NCBI GenBank assembly: GCA_018894105.1 | Contig: CM032119.1 | Coordinates: 12,107,246-12,171,245 of the forward strand | Direction: 5' to 3' | Length of the DNA: 64,000 nt | From: Jacaranda mimosifolia | Lineage: Eukaryota > Streptophyta > Magnoliopsida > Lamiales > Bignoniaceae | Shown here: positions 12,823 through 26,180 of the stretch, in pieces | Numbering within the stretch: position 1 is the first letter of the stretch | Layout of the letters: every line of letters starts with the position of its first letter | Made by a program: the position numbers and the translations under genes | Notes under the pieces: generated by a model | Databases searched by the model: none | The model's input: the letters and a program-made list of their open reading frames with translations, nothing else | Told to the model about the DNA's origin: nothing

Positions 12823-15166
12823 TTATTTATAAGTTATTAAACAATCATTAAGGAAGTCATCATCCATTCGGTTCCGCAAATCAGTCTTGATAAATTTCAT
12901 TGCCAAGAAACCTCTCTCTACACTTGCAGTGGTGACCGGCAAAAGCAATGAAAATTTCACAAGTCGGTACACATGAGGATACACCAAATGCTTCTTTGTC
13001 TTAACTAACTTTTTGGATAGATCACTAATTCCGTTCACACCAGAAAATCTTATATCATCAGAACTCACATCAATTATATAATTCTCAAGCTGACAATGAA
13101 GCTCAACTAAATCATATTTTCTAAAATCATCAGGATATAATGCAGCCAATCTCATGATATTTTCTATATCAAAACTTGCAAATGACTGAGATGGAGACAA
13201 ACAGGCCATACCATGAAGTAAGTCAAATGTTACCTCATTAAATTGATTATTTAGTTCCTGAACTTGCCAATCGATAACTTTATAAAATACTTCAACACGG
13301 TAATGATGTAAAACCCTGTACTCTGCAACTCTTCGCTTTGATCTTCCCGAAAAGACATAGAGATCATCAAATATAAGTATCTCAATATCATGTTTGATGC
13401 AAAATTCAGACACCTCACCAATAAGTGAATCCCATCCACTATCTCTTGTCTTTTGCAACCGTTTCTTTGCTACTCGAACAAGCAACATGGCATTTACAAT
13501 ATCTTGTTCCCTTCTTTGTAAAGCTAAACTAAGCTCATTTGTGATACTGAGAATATTCTTCATAAAATGCAACATGAAAACAAATTCAAATTTTAGACAA
13601 GCATCAACAAGCCCACGTGCTTTCCATTTTTATCTAATAATTCTGTATCCATACCAACAGTGTCAAGCACATCAATTATTGAATGAAATAATAGAATGAA
13701 ATTAACAAAAGATTTAAAGTGAGATCCCCAACGAGTATCACTTGGTCTCGCAAGACCTAATTCTTGATGTAGACCCCTACCAGTATGAAGCTCACCCATT
13801 TCAAATGCCATTTAGATTTTGAGAATTTGTGCATCTCGAAGCTCATCTCTACGTTTAAAAGAAGCTCCCACCACATTTATCACAATTAAAACTAAGTTAA
13901 CAACTCCAGTAACTTCATCACATTTCTTACTAATCCCAACAAGAGTCAATTGAAGTTGATGAGAAAAACAATGAACTGAATGAGCCGACCTATTTTCTTG
14001 TTGAATTAAAGCTTTAAGTCCATTAAATTCACCTTGCATGTTATTTGCTCCGTTATAGCATTGACCACGTATATATGATATACTTAATGAATGTTGAGCA
14101 AGCAATGAAGCAACTCCTTCTTTTAGAGATAAAGCACTAGTATCACGAATGTGAAGAATCCCAATAAATCGCTCCATTACAAATCCTCTCCTATCAACAT
14201 ATCGCAAAACACGAGCCATTTGCTCCTTACACGATATATCACAAGATTCATCAACAAGTATACTAAAGTAATCACCATTTAAATCCTCTATGATGACCTT
14301 AGCTGTTTTCATAGCACATACACGTATAATTTCCTTTTGTATAGTTGGACAAGTGAGCTAATTATTTTTTGGTGCTTTTCTCAATATTGTAGCAACATCT
14401 TTTTCACAATTTTGTGTGTAGTATCTTAAAAGTTCAAGAAAGTTACATTTATTTGACGATGATGCACTTTCATCATGATCTCAAAATGCCATTCTTTGAC
14501 CCAAAAGAAATCTCACAGCTTTAATCGATGTAGTTAAACGTATCCGATACTCCAACTTAGCTTGGCTTGATTGCTTATCGAAAGCTGCTTGAATGGATTG
14601 ACTTTGTTGCATCAAATCTTCACACTTTTTCTTTGATGATGATCACTATTAGGCCCACCGATATGAGTAGCAAATCTTTCCTTTTTATTCCAAGCCCGAA
14701 ATCCTTTAGTTGAAAATGCATCTCCCCCACATTGATGTACATCTTCATCCTTAAATAGAAAACAAGGAAGGCAAAAGCCTGCATCTGATGATACACTATA
14801 TTCCAACCAATTAGGATAAATATCGAACCACTTACGATTAAATCGACGCATCACACCAAACATTTTAGTTTGTGAAAAATTGTGATTTCGTGGTTAACAA
14901 GGACCTTTTTGAATATATGATCTTCTTACTGTATCACGATCATTCGGGTGATATTTCAAAATTGGTAATCTTTTTGCAGGATCGGCCTTTAAAGAGTCTA
15001 AATCAACTCCTTGACTTTGTTTTTCAAGTAAATGTGATCTCAAATTATCGTTGCAAGGCGGATCTTCTGGTTGATTGACACTTTCTTGAAAGAGAGGCAA
15101 ATTATGTGAAGACAAAGTAGAGCCTCCGAACTTCAAAATTCGGGTGAAAAACTTGTCTATCGACAT
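12823..15166 (-). pseudogene. hAT transposase, TTF zinc finger / DUF4371 / dimerisation type, broken
   Basis: Read on the minus strand from 15,166, the pieces run in order. First is an N-terminal MSIDKFF start. Next is a TTF-type zinc-finger segment at about 14,612-14,863 (YSVSSDAGFCLPCFLFKDE). Then comes a DUF4371-like core at 13,812-14,312 (SILVDESCDISCKEQMARV, with GQCYNGANNMQGEF farther on). Then DTRWGSHFKSFVNF at 13,593-13,811, and last the C-terminal hAT dimerisation region at 12,823-13,575 (LLPVTTASVERGFLAMKFIK). At least two frameshifts and several in-frame stops separate the pieces, so no full transposase can be made. The family is the plant ZMYM1-like hAT transposase (established family; assignment by recognition). 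It would have excised and reinserted its own element. Confidence 0.85.
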
Positions 15167-15254
15167 GTGAACACTGTAAAATAAATTTAGGTACAGTTAA
15201 TTTAGTATTTCTTTCATAATGCATAATTCATAAATATTCACAATTTCTAAATTC

Positions 15255-15900
15255 TAACCATAAACCCTAACCTTTTTATCTAATGCAATAATCATTAATT
15301 ACATAATAATTAATAACAAGTTAACAATTAAAATATGCATATGCAAAAAGTTAATAAATTAACATTACCAATTTATTCTAAGTTTTAATTGATTAAACTC
15401 TAACTTTTTTTTAATCATTAAAAAAAGTCCTAACTTTTTCATCTAATGCAATAATCATCAATTACATAACAATTAATTACAAGTTAAAAATTAAAATATG
15501 CATATGCATAAAGTTAATAAATTAACATTGCCAATTTATCCTAAATTTTAATTGATTCAACTCTAACTTTTTTTTTACCCATTAAAAAAATAATCCTAAC
15601 TTTTTCATCTAATGCAATAATCATCAATTACATAACTATTAACAACTTAACAATTAAAATATGCATATGCAAAAAGTTAATAAATTAACATTACCAATTT
15701 ATCCTAAATTTTAATTGATTAAACTCTAACTTTTTTTTACGCATTAAAAAAAAATCCTAACTTTTATTATTTAATGCAATAATCATCATTTACATAACGA
15801 TTAATAACAAATTAGCAGTTAAAATATTCACATACAAAAAACTAAACAAGTTAACAATTGTTTTTAAAGAAAACCCTAACTTTTCTAATACAAAAATCAA
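15255..15900. repeat. Tandem repeat, about 164-bp unit, about 4 copies, inside the hAT element
   Basis: The phrase TAATGCAATA recurs at 15,281, 15,444 and 15,610, with a slightly changed form at 15,772, giving spacings of 163, 166 and 162. Each unit repeats the block from CCTAACTTTTT through AATATGCATATGCA to TTAATTGATTAAACTCTAAC, with small indels. It lies upstream of the transposase start, between it and the right end of the element, where hAT elements often keep subterminal binding sites. Confidence 0.85.
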
Positions 15901-16150
15901 GAAATAAACAAAAGAAAAGCAAATAACTTACATTATTTTGGCCTTTAATATTCTTTTTAAATCCCAAGTGGTGGACAATATTATAAAAAAAAAATAATCT
16001 TGGGGCCCTGTTTTGCTACTTTCTGGCAGGGAAAGGGAGAATGGAGAGAATGAGTTGAAGTGGGGCTAAGTGGGGGACCGCTCTATTTTACTGTTTTCTG
16101 ACCATTTTTATCATTATTATTTTTTTCAGTTTCAAGGGGCCAAAACGACA

Positions 16151-16470
16151 TTGTTTTGGCCCCAATTTTTAGTTAACTCCACAATTGATAAAATAAAGGG
16201 GTAGGTGCAACAATGGAGACTCGAACATGTGACCATCCAGCGCCTCTTGATCTTACACCCCAGCCAACAACCAACTGTGCTGGGGTCATTTTATTAACAA
16301 ATTGTTTTGGCCTCAATTTTTAGTTAACTCTACAATTAATAAAATAAAGGGGCGGGTGCAACAATGGAGACTCGAACTTGTGACCATCAAGCGCCCCTAG
16401 ACCTTACACCCCAACCAACAACCAACTGTGCTGGGGTCATTTTATTAATAAGTGGGGTCAAAATACTATA
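16151..16470 (-). repeat. 161-bp direct dimer with a tRNA-like segment
   Basis: Two copies start at 16,151 and 16,312 (TTGTTTTGGCC, TTAGTTAACTC, ATAAAATAAAGGGG in both). On the minus strand each copy contains GCACAGTTGGTTGTTGGC, which resembles a tRNA D-arm/A box, and about 40 bases later ATGTTCGAGTCTCC, which resembles a T-arm/B box. The shape suggests a tRNA-derived (SINE-like) piece captured by the hAT element and then duplicated. No complete tRNA cloverleaf is present, so this is not called as a tRNA gene. Confidence 0.5.
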
Positions 16471-17011
16471 TATCCATCATTTTAATATAAATATATATAT
16501 ATATATATATATAAAATAGCAAGTGGGGTCAACTGACCCTACATCTTTGGCTATAAATCTGCCACTGCTCAAATATAAACTCCATGTCCTTTAACTTCGA
16601 ATGACTTCCTTAATCTCCATTCGCCTTATGGCGTTGTTACGAGAGCTTCCACAAACTTACATGCCCTAAACCCTCGAAGACTATTTGTTAATACTCTAAG
16701 AAAGACTGAGAGAGAAAAACTATGAATATAAAGAGTATAAGGAAAGAGTGAATACTCAAGTTGCGTGTAGAATTCTTAGAAAAATGGCCTATTTATAGGT
16801 GAGTCTTCTAGGAGTCCAATCTAATTAGGAGTCAACGGAGATATAGATAATGCTTATCCCATACAAAGAAGAGTTATCCCTCTCGATATGGATGAGTATT
16901 ATCTATCCATATCTCTTCACAATGAAGAACTCTAATCCAATAAGAATTACAATTCCTCATCCAAATATAGATGTCTATTAGACTCAACCCAATTTGTAAC
17001 GTCTCTTACTC

Positions 17012-19500
17012 ATACATATTTGACTCAATCTCCATGAGCTTGATACTCATAACATTTCTCAATCTCATATCCTTTCTTTCATATAAGGAATAAGGTGTGC
17101 AACCAAGTGAGAAGAGAGCAAGTGAGGAGAATTACATTAAGCCATCATCAAACTAATATAAAACTACAACTCTAAAGCTCGTTATATATATACCCCAAAC
17201 TATGTGGTCACACTAGATCGAGCATCTCTAATCCCTCAATAATAAGTAGAGTATGATTGAATCTTTCCACTATACGTCTATGCTCATGACTATGTCAAAT
17301 ATTTTTAACTTCGTCGGCCAATCTATGAGCCATAGAACAAGAATGGGCTACCAATTTAGTTCTTCCTCGGCCCCTAATGCCAATTCACTTGGTCTTGATA
17401 ACTTTGATAGTCATGCTCTGATAGACTGGATTAATCACGATCATTGGAGGCATGCTAAAGTAGCATTATCAAACTTACACTTCATGGCATGTCCAGAGTC
17501 CCAAAGGGCATAAGAAACAATAAGGGCTCATATAGTGACGAATCAGAGACCCATTCAGTCACTCTCCTTCAAAGGTCATCGCAAGCTACACGTAGTATGA
17601 ATACATGTTATGGTAGAGCTCCCACTCAATTTGGGCATGTAATGCTCTTCATTTCACACAAACCTTAGTCCAGTCGCTATTTAATCACCTAACTTGCTCA
17701 ACATTAGATAGACACTTTTAAAATGTCTTCTAATAGTTTGCAAGGTTTGACTATAAACAGGCTTTATGAAGTTGGACAAACTTCATAATCGATCAAATAT
17801 AATCTCATCCTAGTCTCCAAGCCAAGGAAATTTTTAGTTATAAATTTCTTAACCTTTTTCACTCCAAGCGCAAAGGCGATCATTCGCATATCTCTCAACC
17901 ATGCAGAAAGATATCTAAATCTCATCATATTCGATATTGAAACGTCAGGGCAATGTCCCATATGAGTGGGCGAATCAAAGCTTGGTGACATTCTCATCTC
18001 ATAAATATAGTACCAACACATAATAAGGATGTAAACATGTCTCATATATCGCAATATGTTCTCACACGCCATAAATTAATTTCAACATAATCTTATGATG
18101 TAGTATGCCTTCAGAGAATATCTCTATAAAAAGGTTTGAAAAGGAATAGATAATCGATTGCTTGTAGAAATAGGCCCAAGAACAATTTGATCATGCACAA
18201 TACTTCTTACTGGTGAAACAATATCTAGTATAAATATGCTTTAGTACACAAATAATATTAGAAGCTCAAAATACTTCATTATCACAAAGACAATTATAGC
18301 ATCATAGATGTGCACCACAACATGCATCATTTCAAGAAAAATCAAACCAGATAGTCTTCGACTAACTGAGAGCAACCAACTTAGACATCTAGTATCCACT
18401 TGACTATACCTCAATCTTTGCATCAAGGATCACTTTGACATCAATTCACCATTTGCTAAGCACAGGACTAGTCGTGTATACACACAGTATGCTTCAAAAC
18501 TTTCCACAACGCTTACTTAAAAAAATACTCACTGGCATTTCTTTCTTCTTCTAATTTTTAACACATTTCTCTTAACTAAGAACATAATCATAACCATGAA
18601 GTGTCAATAGGATTAGTATGACGCATATATAGCTACTCTTAGAGCAAACTTTAGAGTATTATTAAATGATCTTCATGTATACACACCAAGTATGCATTTA
18701 CTTTCTCCTATGCCCATCTAAAAAGGACAATCACTTTCAACTGGTGACAACTTAATGTCACTTATAGCCATCATATTATCACCCACATACAGTAAGAGAC
18801 AAATCTCTTCATTTATCTTGACATATCATTAGTTTTCTTATTCGATAGGCCTATCAAATGATAGCTTGCTGTAATTAATAGCAACACTATTTGGACAATA
18901 ACTCAAGTTACAAATGGACCTTTTCAAGAATAATCTTAGTGCTTCTACCCTACTACTTGAATTTGTTAGATGATCCATATAGATCTCCCTATCTGTTTCT
19001 CATTTTTATATGTCCATTCAAATCATCCAGGACAAACTTAGACGAAGTAGAGACAATTGATAGCATTAGAGAAAAGACAAAAAAACTCATCACTTAGGGA
19101 GAATATTTTATCCTTCTTTGAGTTTTATATATGTTGATCAACTTATCTACTTTTTACTTAACCTTAAGAAACCATATGTTTCCAATGGTCTTGCACCTAG
19201 AGGCTGATCAACTAGCTTTTAGTATTTTTCTTAGCTATTGAACTTACTTTTTCTTTTATATCATTTATTCACTTTAAATAATAAGTGAAGTTATGAATGT
19301 CAACTTGACTCGTCAAGGTCCAATTAAAATGATTATGAAGGATGCTTGTTCAATCTCGTATAGACAATGGAAACACTTCATATTCACCTCTACTTGTAAA
19401 ATTTTAGAGTCCTTTCTTTTAAATGAGATACTATCACTAACAACAAGAATGCTCTCACTATCCCAGCAATTTCTAGATGAGCTTTAGAAAGCAACATAAT
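17012..19500 (-). pseudogene. Ty1/copia pol remnant (reverse transcriptase and RNase H side)
   Basis: On the minus strand at about 18,755-18,800 the translation reads LLLYVGDNMMAISD. This matches the copia reverse transcriptase catalytic motif (LLLYVDDMLI..), with the first Asp of YVDD changed to Gly. Just downstream on the same strand (18.6-18.7 kb) a weak GES..ILGV stretch fits the next conserved block, and near 18.4 kb YSQVDTR resembles the YAxVCTRPDI block. Everything else is broken by stops and frameshifts. The position next to the 3' LTR is where copia elements place RT and RNase H. It cannot encode an active enzyme. Confidence 0.55.
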
Positions 19501-22439
<2,939 letters not shown>

Positions 22440-22440
<1 letters not shown>

Positions 22441-23960
22441 TATTATAGTGCCCAGCTAGAGAGGTGCCTGCTCCCGACCAAGGTGCTATTTTGATCTTAT
22501 TCATAAAATTCAAAAAATAAAAAAGCATCCAAAAACTTTTATAATTTCCAACAAATCCACGGCAATCCAAAAGTAACAAAGATTAAGCTCTTTAGCACCT
22601 CAACACAATTAACTCATACTCAGCAGTATCAAAATTATAACCTTCCTAATATAATTCAGCTTCCACTTACAGTACAAACCTAAACTTACCATATCCAATG
22701 TTCACGCACAACAGTAGAATATATAGGTACTATATTTATGCCTTCTCGCTAATCGATTCTCAATTTGGGGAAAAAAATAGGAAAGAAATAGTAAAAGAGG
22801 TGCAAGTCATAATGACTTAGTGAGGTGATTTTCTATGTGCATAAACAAAATGTAATTAATTGGAATACAGTATACATACATAAGGGAAATATTTGTTTCA
22901 AATATGGATAACTAAAAGCACATGCCCAATGGCCAGATATTGAAGAAAATAAGGGTTTTATGGGATTTACAAAATAGAGTTGGAGACCTATATTTCACAT
23001 ATAATAGATCATGATCTGCCTCAACGTTGTCCCATACCAGCTAAAAGACATCTCAAGTTTTAAATGCATTTCATATAGAATATCTTATCGCAAAACTCAA
23101 GGGCTTGAACATTTTCAAAGGACCAAGCATATAAAATATTTCATAAAACTAATTACGGGGTGTTTCTAACCTTATGACTCCCCAAAATCCGTATAATGCT
23201 ATCTCATATTGCCTCGAGGAGCGGCCAACATGCCAAACCTTTACAACATGAATCAGTAGGATCGATCCTCGTCAATTGAGCTTCGAGCAGCAGCTAATCT
23301 CCAACTATCCTAAAGTTAGGATAGCATACCAAGTCCTGGTTGTTAGACCAGCCATCGAGGCCCGATGCCATCCTGGTCATCCTGCCAACCAGTCCTATGG
23401 ACTCAAAATTTTCCAATGGTGTTCCCCCAAGGGTAAGATAATATGATATAAGTAGGAAGTCTCAAAAGCCAACACAAATTATATGCCATAATCGCCATAT
23501 AAAATAATATAATTTTCAAAATTATTCATGGGATCATTGTAAAATCAAAGATAGTCTAATCAAACAAATAAACAGCAGCAACCAGTCAACATATTAGCCT
23601 TACAACTAATACGAATCAATAATGGCTAGTCAGCAAGACTGCCTCACAAAATAGTATCATAAAATATAGCGATCGGGTCAAGAACAAATTAGTCAAATCA
23701 TAATTTCAAACTTTTGGAATATCTATATTTCAATTAACGAGCTTAAATCCAGCTCAGATAAGATCATTAGAAAATTCCAAATTGAAATGATATTTTTAAA
23801 AGTTCTTTCAGATAAGGACATTGTTATTTAGAAAACATCGTTTCTAGTATGTATTCAAAGACAGACCTTGGAAAAAAAAGTAATACGGAACAATTTACTA
23901 ATATCTTGAATTCAATGCATGAGTTTGAGAATAAGTTGTTTGCAAACAAGGCAACCCGGG
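22440..23960 (-). repeat. Probable chromovirus-type LTR remnant, family uncertain
   Basis: GACTTAGTGAG at about 22,815, followed by GC-richer boxes at about 23,210-23,430 (cctcgaggagcggcc, atcgaggcccgatgcc, tcctatggactc), copies the internal layout of the LTR at 100-3433. The left edge TATAGTGCCCAGCT at about 22,444 may be a degraded TGTAGCGCCC end. No matching right end or target duplication was found, so the right limit is approximate. Confidence 0.35.
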
Positions 23961-26180
23961 GAAATGAAGATTCTCAAGCTCAAGCAAGAATAATTAAGCA
24001 ATAATGTTCAATTTACTATATATAAGTTTTTCCCCAAGCAAAGATATCTCATATTATCGAGTATAAACCTTATCCCGAATCCTAGTGCCCATGCCAAGAG
24101 CTCTTTACTGGTCCAAGATGCTTGGATCCTTATTGCCTACTTTAATCAGGATAAGAACTTGTTAGAGTAGCGCCTACCAAGCTAACTGGATTTGTGTATA
24201 ACTACTCTTATGATACACGTTAGTGGGTGCTTGTTAGGAAATAAGTTCATTCAGGACTCCGCGTGAAGAAATCCTCGAGGTAGCTGAAGTGGCATATCGA
24301 AGAGGATGATTCTCTAAGCTTACAATAGTACATATAATTACTCTTTTGACTTAAGGTTCCATGGTAATCTCGTATGTCGGTGCTTATGCATTGATTCATA
24401 CATCGATCATGTAGTGGATCACAAGGTGTATGTTTTGAGCATAGGTTACTTATATGTGAAGGTTTGTAAGAACCAATAAAGGATCCATTTTGCTCATCTT
24501 GTCGAATGAGTTGATCTTTTATTTTTTCTATGATATTGATCTAAGAAGCATTTGCACAAGGCATGGCGAGAATTTGGAAAAGAGTATCCAAAGTTGAGGT
24601 CACAAAATAATCAATCATAAAGGAAGATACATAGTTGTTAAGGCTATTAGGGTTCCAACAAATATCTTAATCCTATGGCTCGATCGAGAGATAGAAAATG
24701 GAAAGGCCATACTTGTATAGAACTTTAAGTTGAGGGGTTAACACAAATTGATTTCACCTATTGATTGGGCTCTATGGGCTTGTGGCTAGACATCGATTAT
24801 GGAGATTGGGTACTCTTGAATTAATGAGATTAATTCAATAGTGGCAATTAAAAAGAGTTTAATTGATTGCAATAGCATTTTACTATTCACAATTAACCTG
24901 CAAGAAGTTGCAAGCCCATGTCTAATTGATTGGTGAACCCAATGCATCACACACAAAAGTCAAAGTGTCTTCACAATTGATATTATCTAAGTGTTAAATA
25001 AATACTATCTAAGGAATTAGATAGAGATCACATCTTTATCCAAATCCTTATAGTTTGCTTCTTATTTAGGTAAATAATTTCCACTTCACACGAATTTTTT
25101 TATATATTAGAAGAAAATTTTCACTTCTTATCTCTTTACATTTCATCTTTTATTGAGTTGAATGTGCGTATTTTTTTCAATTTTTCTATGCTTTCTTGCT
25201 TTAAAGATTCTCAGTGAAAAGTGAATAGAACTTTTTAGAATTTGAGTAAGTTGTGTGGGCAGTCAAATTGGCATCTGTAGGTGCAATTAAAAGCATGCAA
25301 TTTGAATGTATATTGATTAAGAGTTCTAATGACTTTTTACTCTTGGCGGCATGATTCTAGGAAGTTATCATATTTAAACATAACTCTGAAAGGTTGGAGA
25401 CATTCAAAGTTTGGAAACTGATTGGAATTAGGAAAGAATCTAAACTTTGTTCCATGAGGAATTGTGATAGATTGTCGTTAGTGAGGGTAAGATTTGCTTA
25501 CAAAATGTGCTAGTTTAAGTTCTACATATTTGTTGTTATAGATAATTTTAGTTCTCTTTTAAAATTTTGAATGTTTTGCTTTTACATATGTGTGTGAACT
25601 CGTATGCTTTTTTTTTCTCCATTTCCATGGGTTGGAGGGATGAGGAATCATTGCTCGTGGTCTGTAGTAATTGGTTAGTACATCAATCTTATATATTTTG
25701 TGTTTGTCTCATGTATCTAGTGTTCGAGAAGGGCATAATATTTTCTCTTATCTCGAAAAATAAGAGCTGGAATAATTATGCATATGAGTTTAAGTGTGTG
25801 GGTTTAGAAGGAAGAAAGTCGAGATTGACTTGCAGTATTGCTATCGCTTTTTCATTATTTCAGGTTCAAGGATATATTTCAAGAGAAGTGAAGAAAACTG
25901 TATGGAAAATTTTGAAGAACATTCAATATGTTTATATTTATTTTTGTGATTTGGAGTAACTCCATATCTCATCTACATTGTTCTTTGTAATATTCGCATA
26001 ATTTTTCTTGCTTGTAAAAATTATGAGATATTGTTATAATTATTAGCTTTAAAGTTTTCATTTTATGTGTTGTGCTTATTAAATTTGAGTCAGAATTGTT
26101 TATGTATTAATTGGTTCATATACTATTATCTTTAGGTACCATATGACTATAAACAAATAATTGTCATTTAACCGGTTAAC
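23961..26180. other. Unassigned interior sequence of the nested region
   Basis: This is AT-rich, without conserved domains. The 130-aa open frame at 25,567-25,959 has no motif, and its composition (Phe, Cys, Ile rich) is that of translated AT-rich DNA. The block 24,230-25,250 has the texture of an LTR or leader region but no ends that I can place. Confidence 0.4.

Larger units (their letters stand above)
12641..16567 (-). mobile_element. hAT transposon, 3,927 bp, in the copia 3' LTR
   Basis: The ends are CAGTGGCGTATCCAGAAATTT and the complement of GGCTATAAATCTGCCACTG, giving the inverted terminal pair CAGTGGCGTAT / CAGTGGCAGAT. It is flanked by a perfect 8-bp duplication, CTCAAATA at 12,633-12,640 and 16,568-16,575. 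CAGTGGC ends plus 8-bp duplications are diagnostic of hAT elements. The element holds a broken transposase on the minus strand, a 164-bp tandem array upstream of it, and a 161-bp dimer near its right end. Removing it restores the copia LTR sequence exactly. Confidence 0.93.
12487..17001 (-). repeat. 3' LTR of the copia element, split by a hAT insertion
   Basis: The pieces 12,487-12,640 and 16,576-17,001 align in order to the right LTR at 34,511-35,971. Shared blocks include TCAAAATGGATAGTTCAATA and TAAACCCTCGAAGACTATTT. The outer TG..CA ends are mutated (agttgg.. on the left, ..gtaacg on the right). The copia polypurine tract is inferred at 17,002-17,011 on the minus strand (GAGTAAGAGA). Confidence 0.65.

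Noticed and set aside
15255..15900. CRISPR-like regular repeats
   Set aside because: Whole 164-bp units repeat tandemly with no spacer structure. This is a transposon-internal tandem array in a eukaryotic genome.
16350..16440. tRNA gene on the minus strand in the hAT dimer
   Set aside because: D-arm-like and B-box-like segments are present, but no acceptor stem or complete anticodon arm could be drawn, so it is reported only as tRNA-like.
17764..18072. 102-aa minus-strand open frame as an independent gene
   Set aside because: It lies within the copia pol remnant between RT and the 3' LTR. There is no start context or domain, and it is best treated as part of the decay product.
25567..25959. 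130-aa open frame on the plus strand
   Set aside because: It has no recognisable domain and lies in decayed element interior. Its length is possible by chance in this composition.
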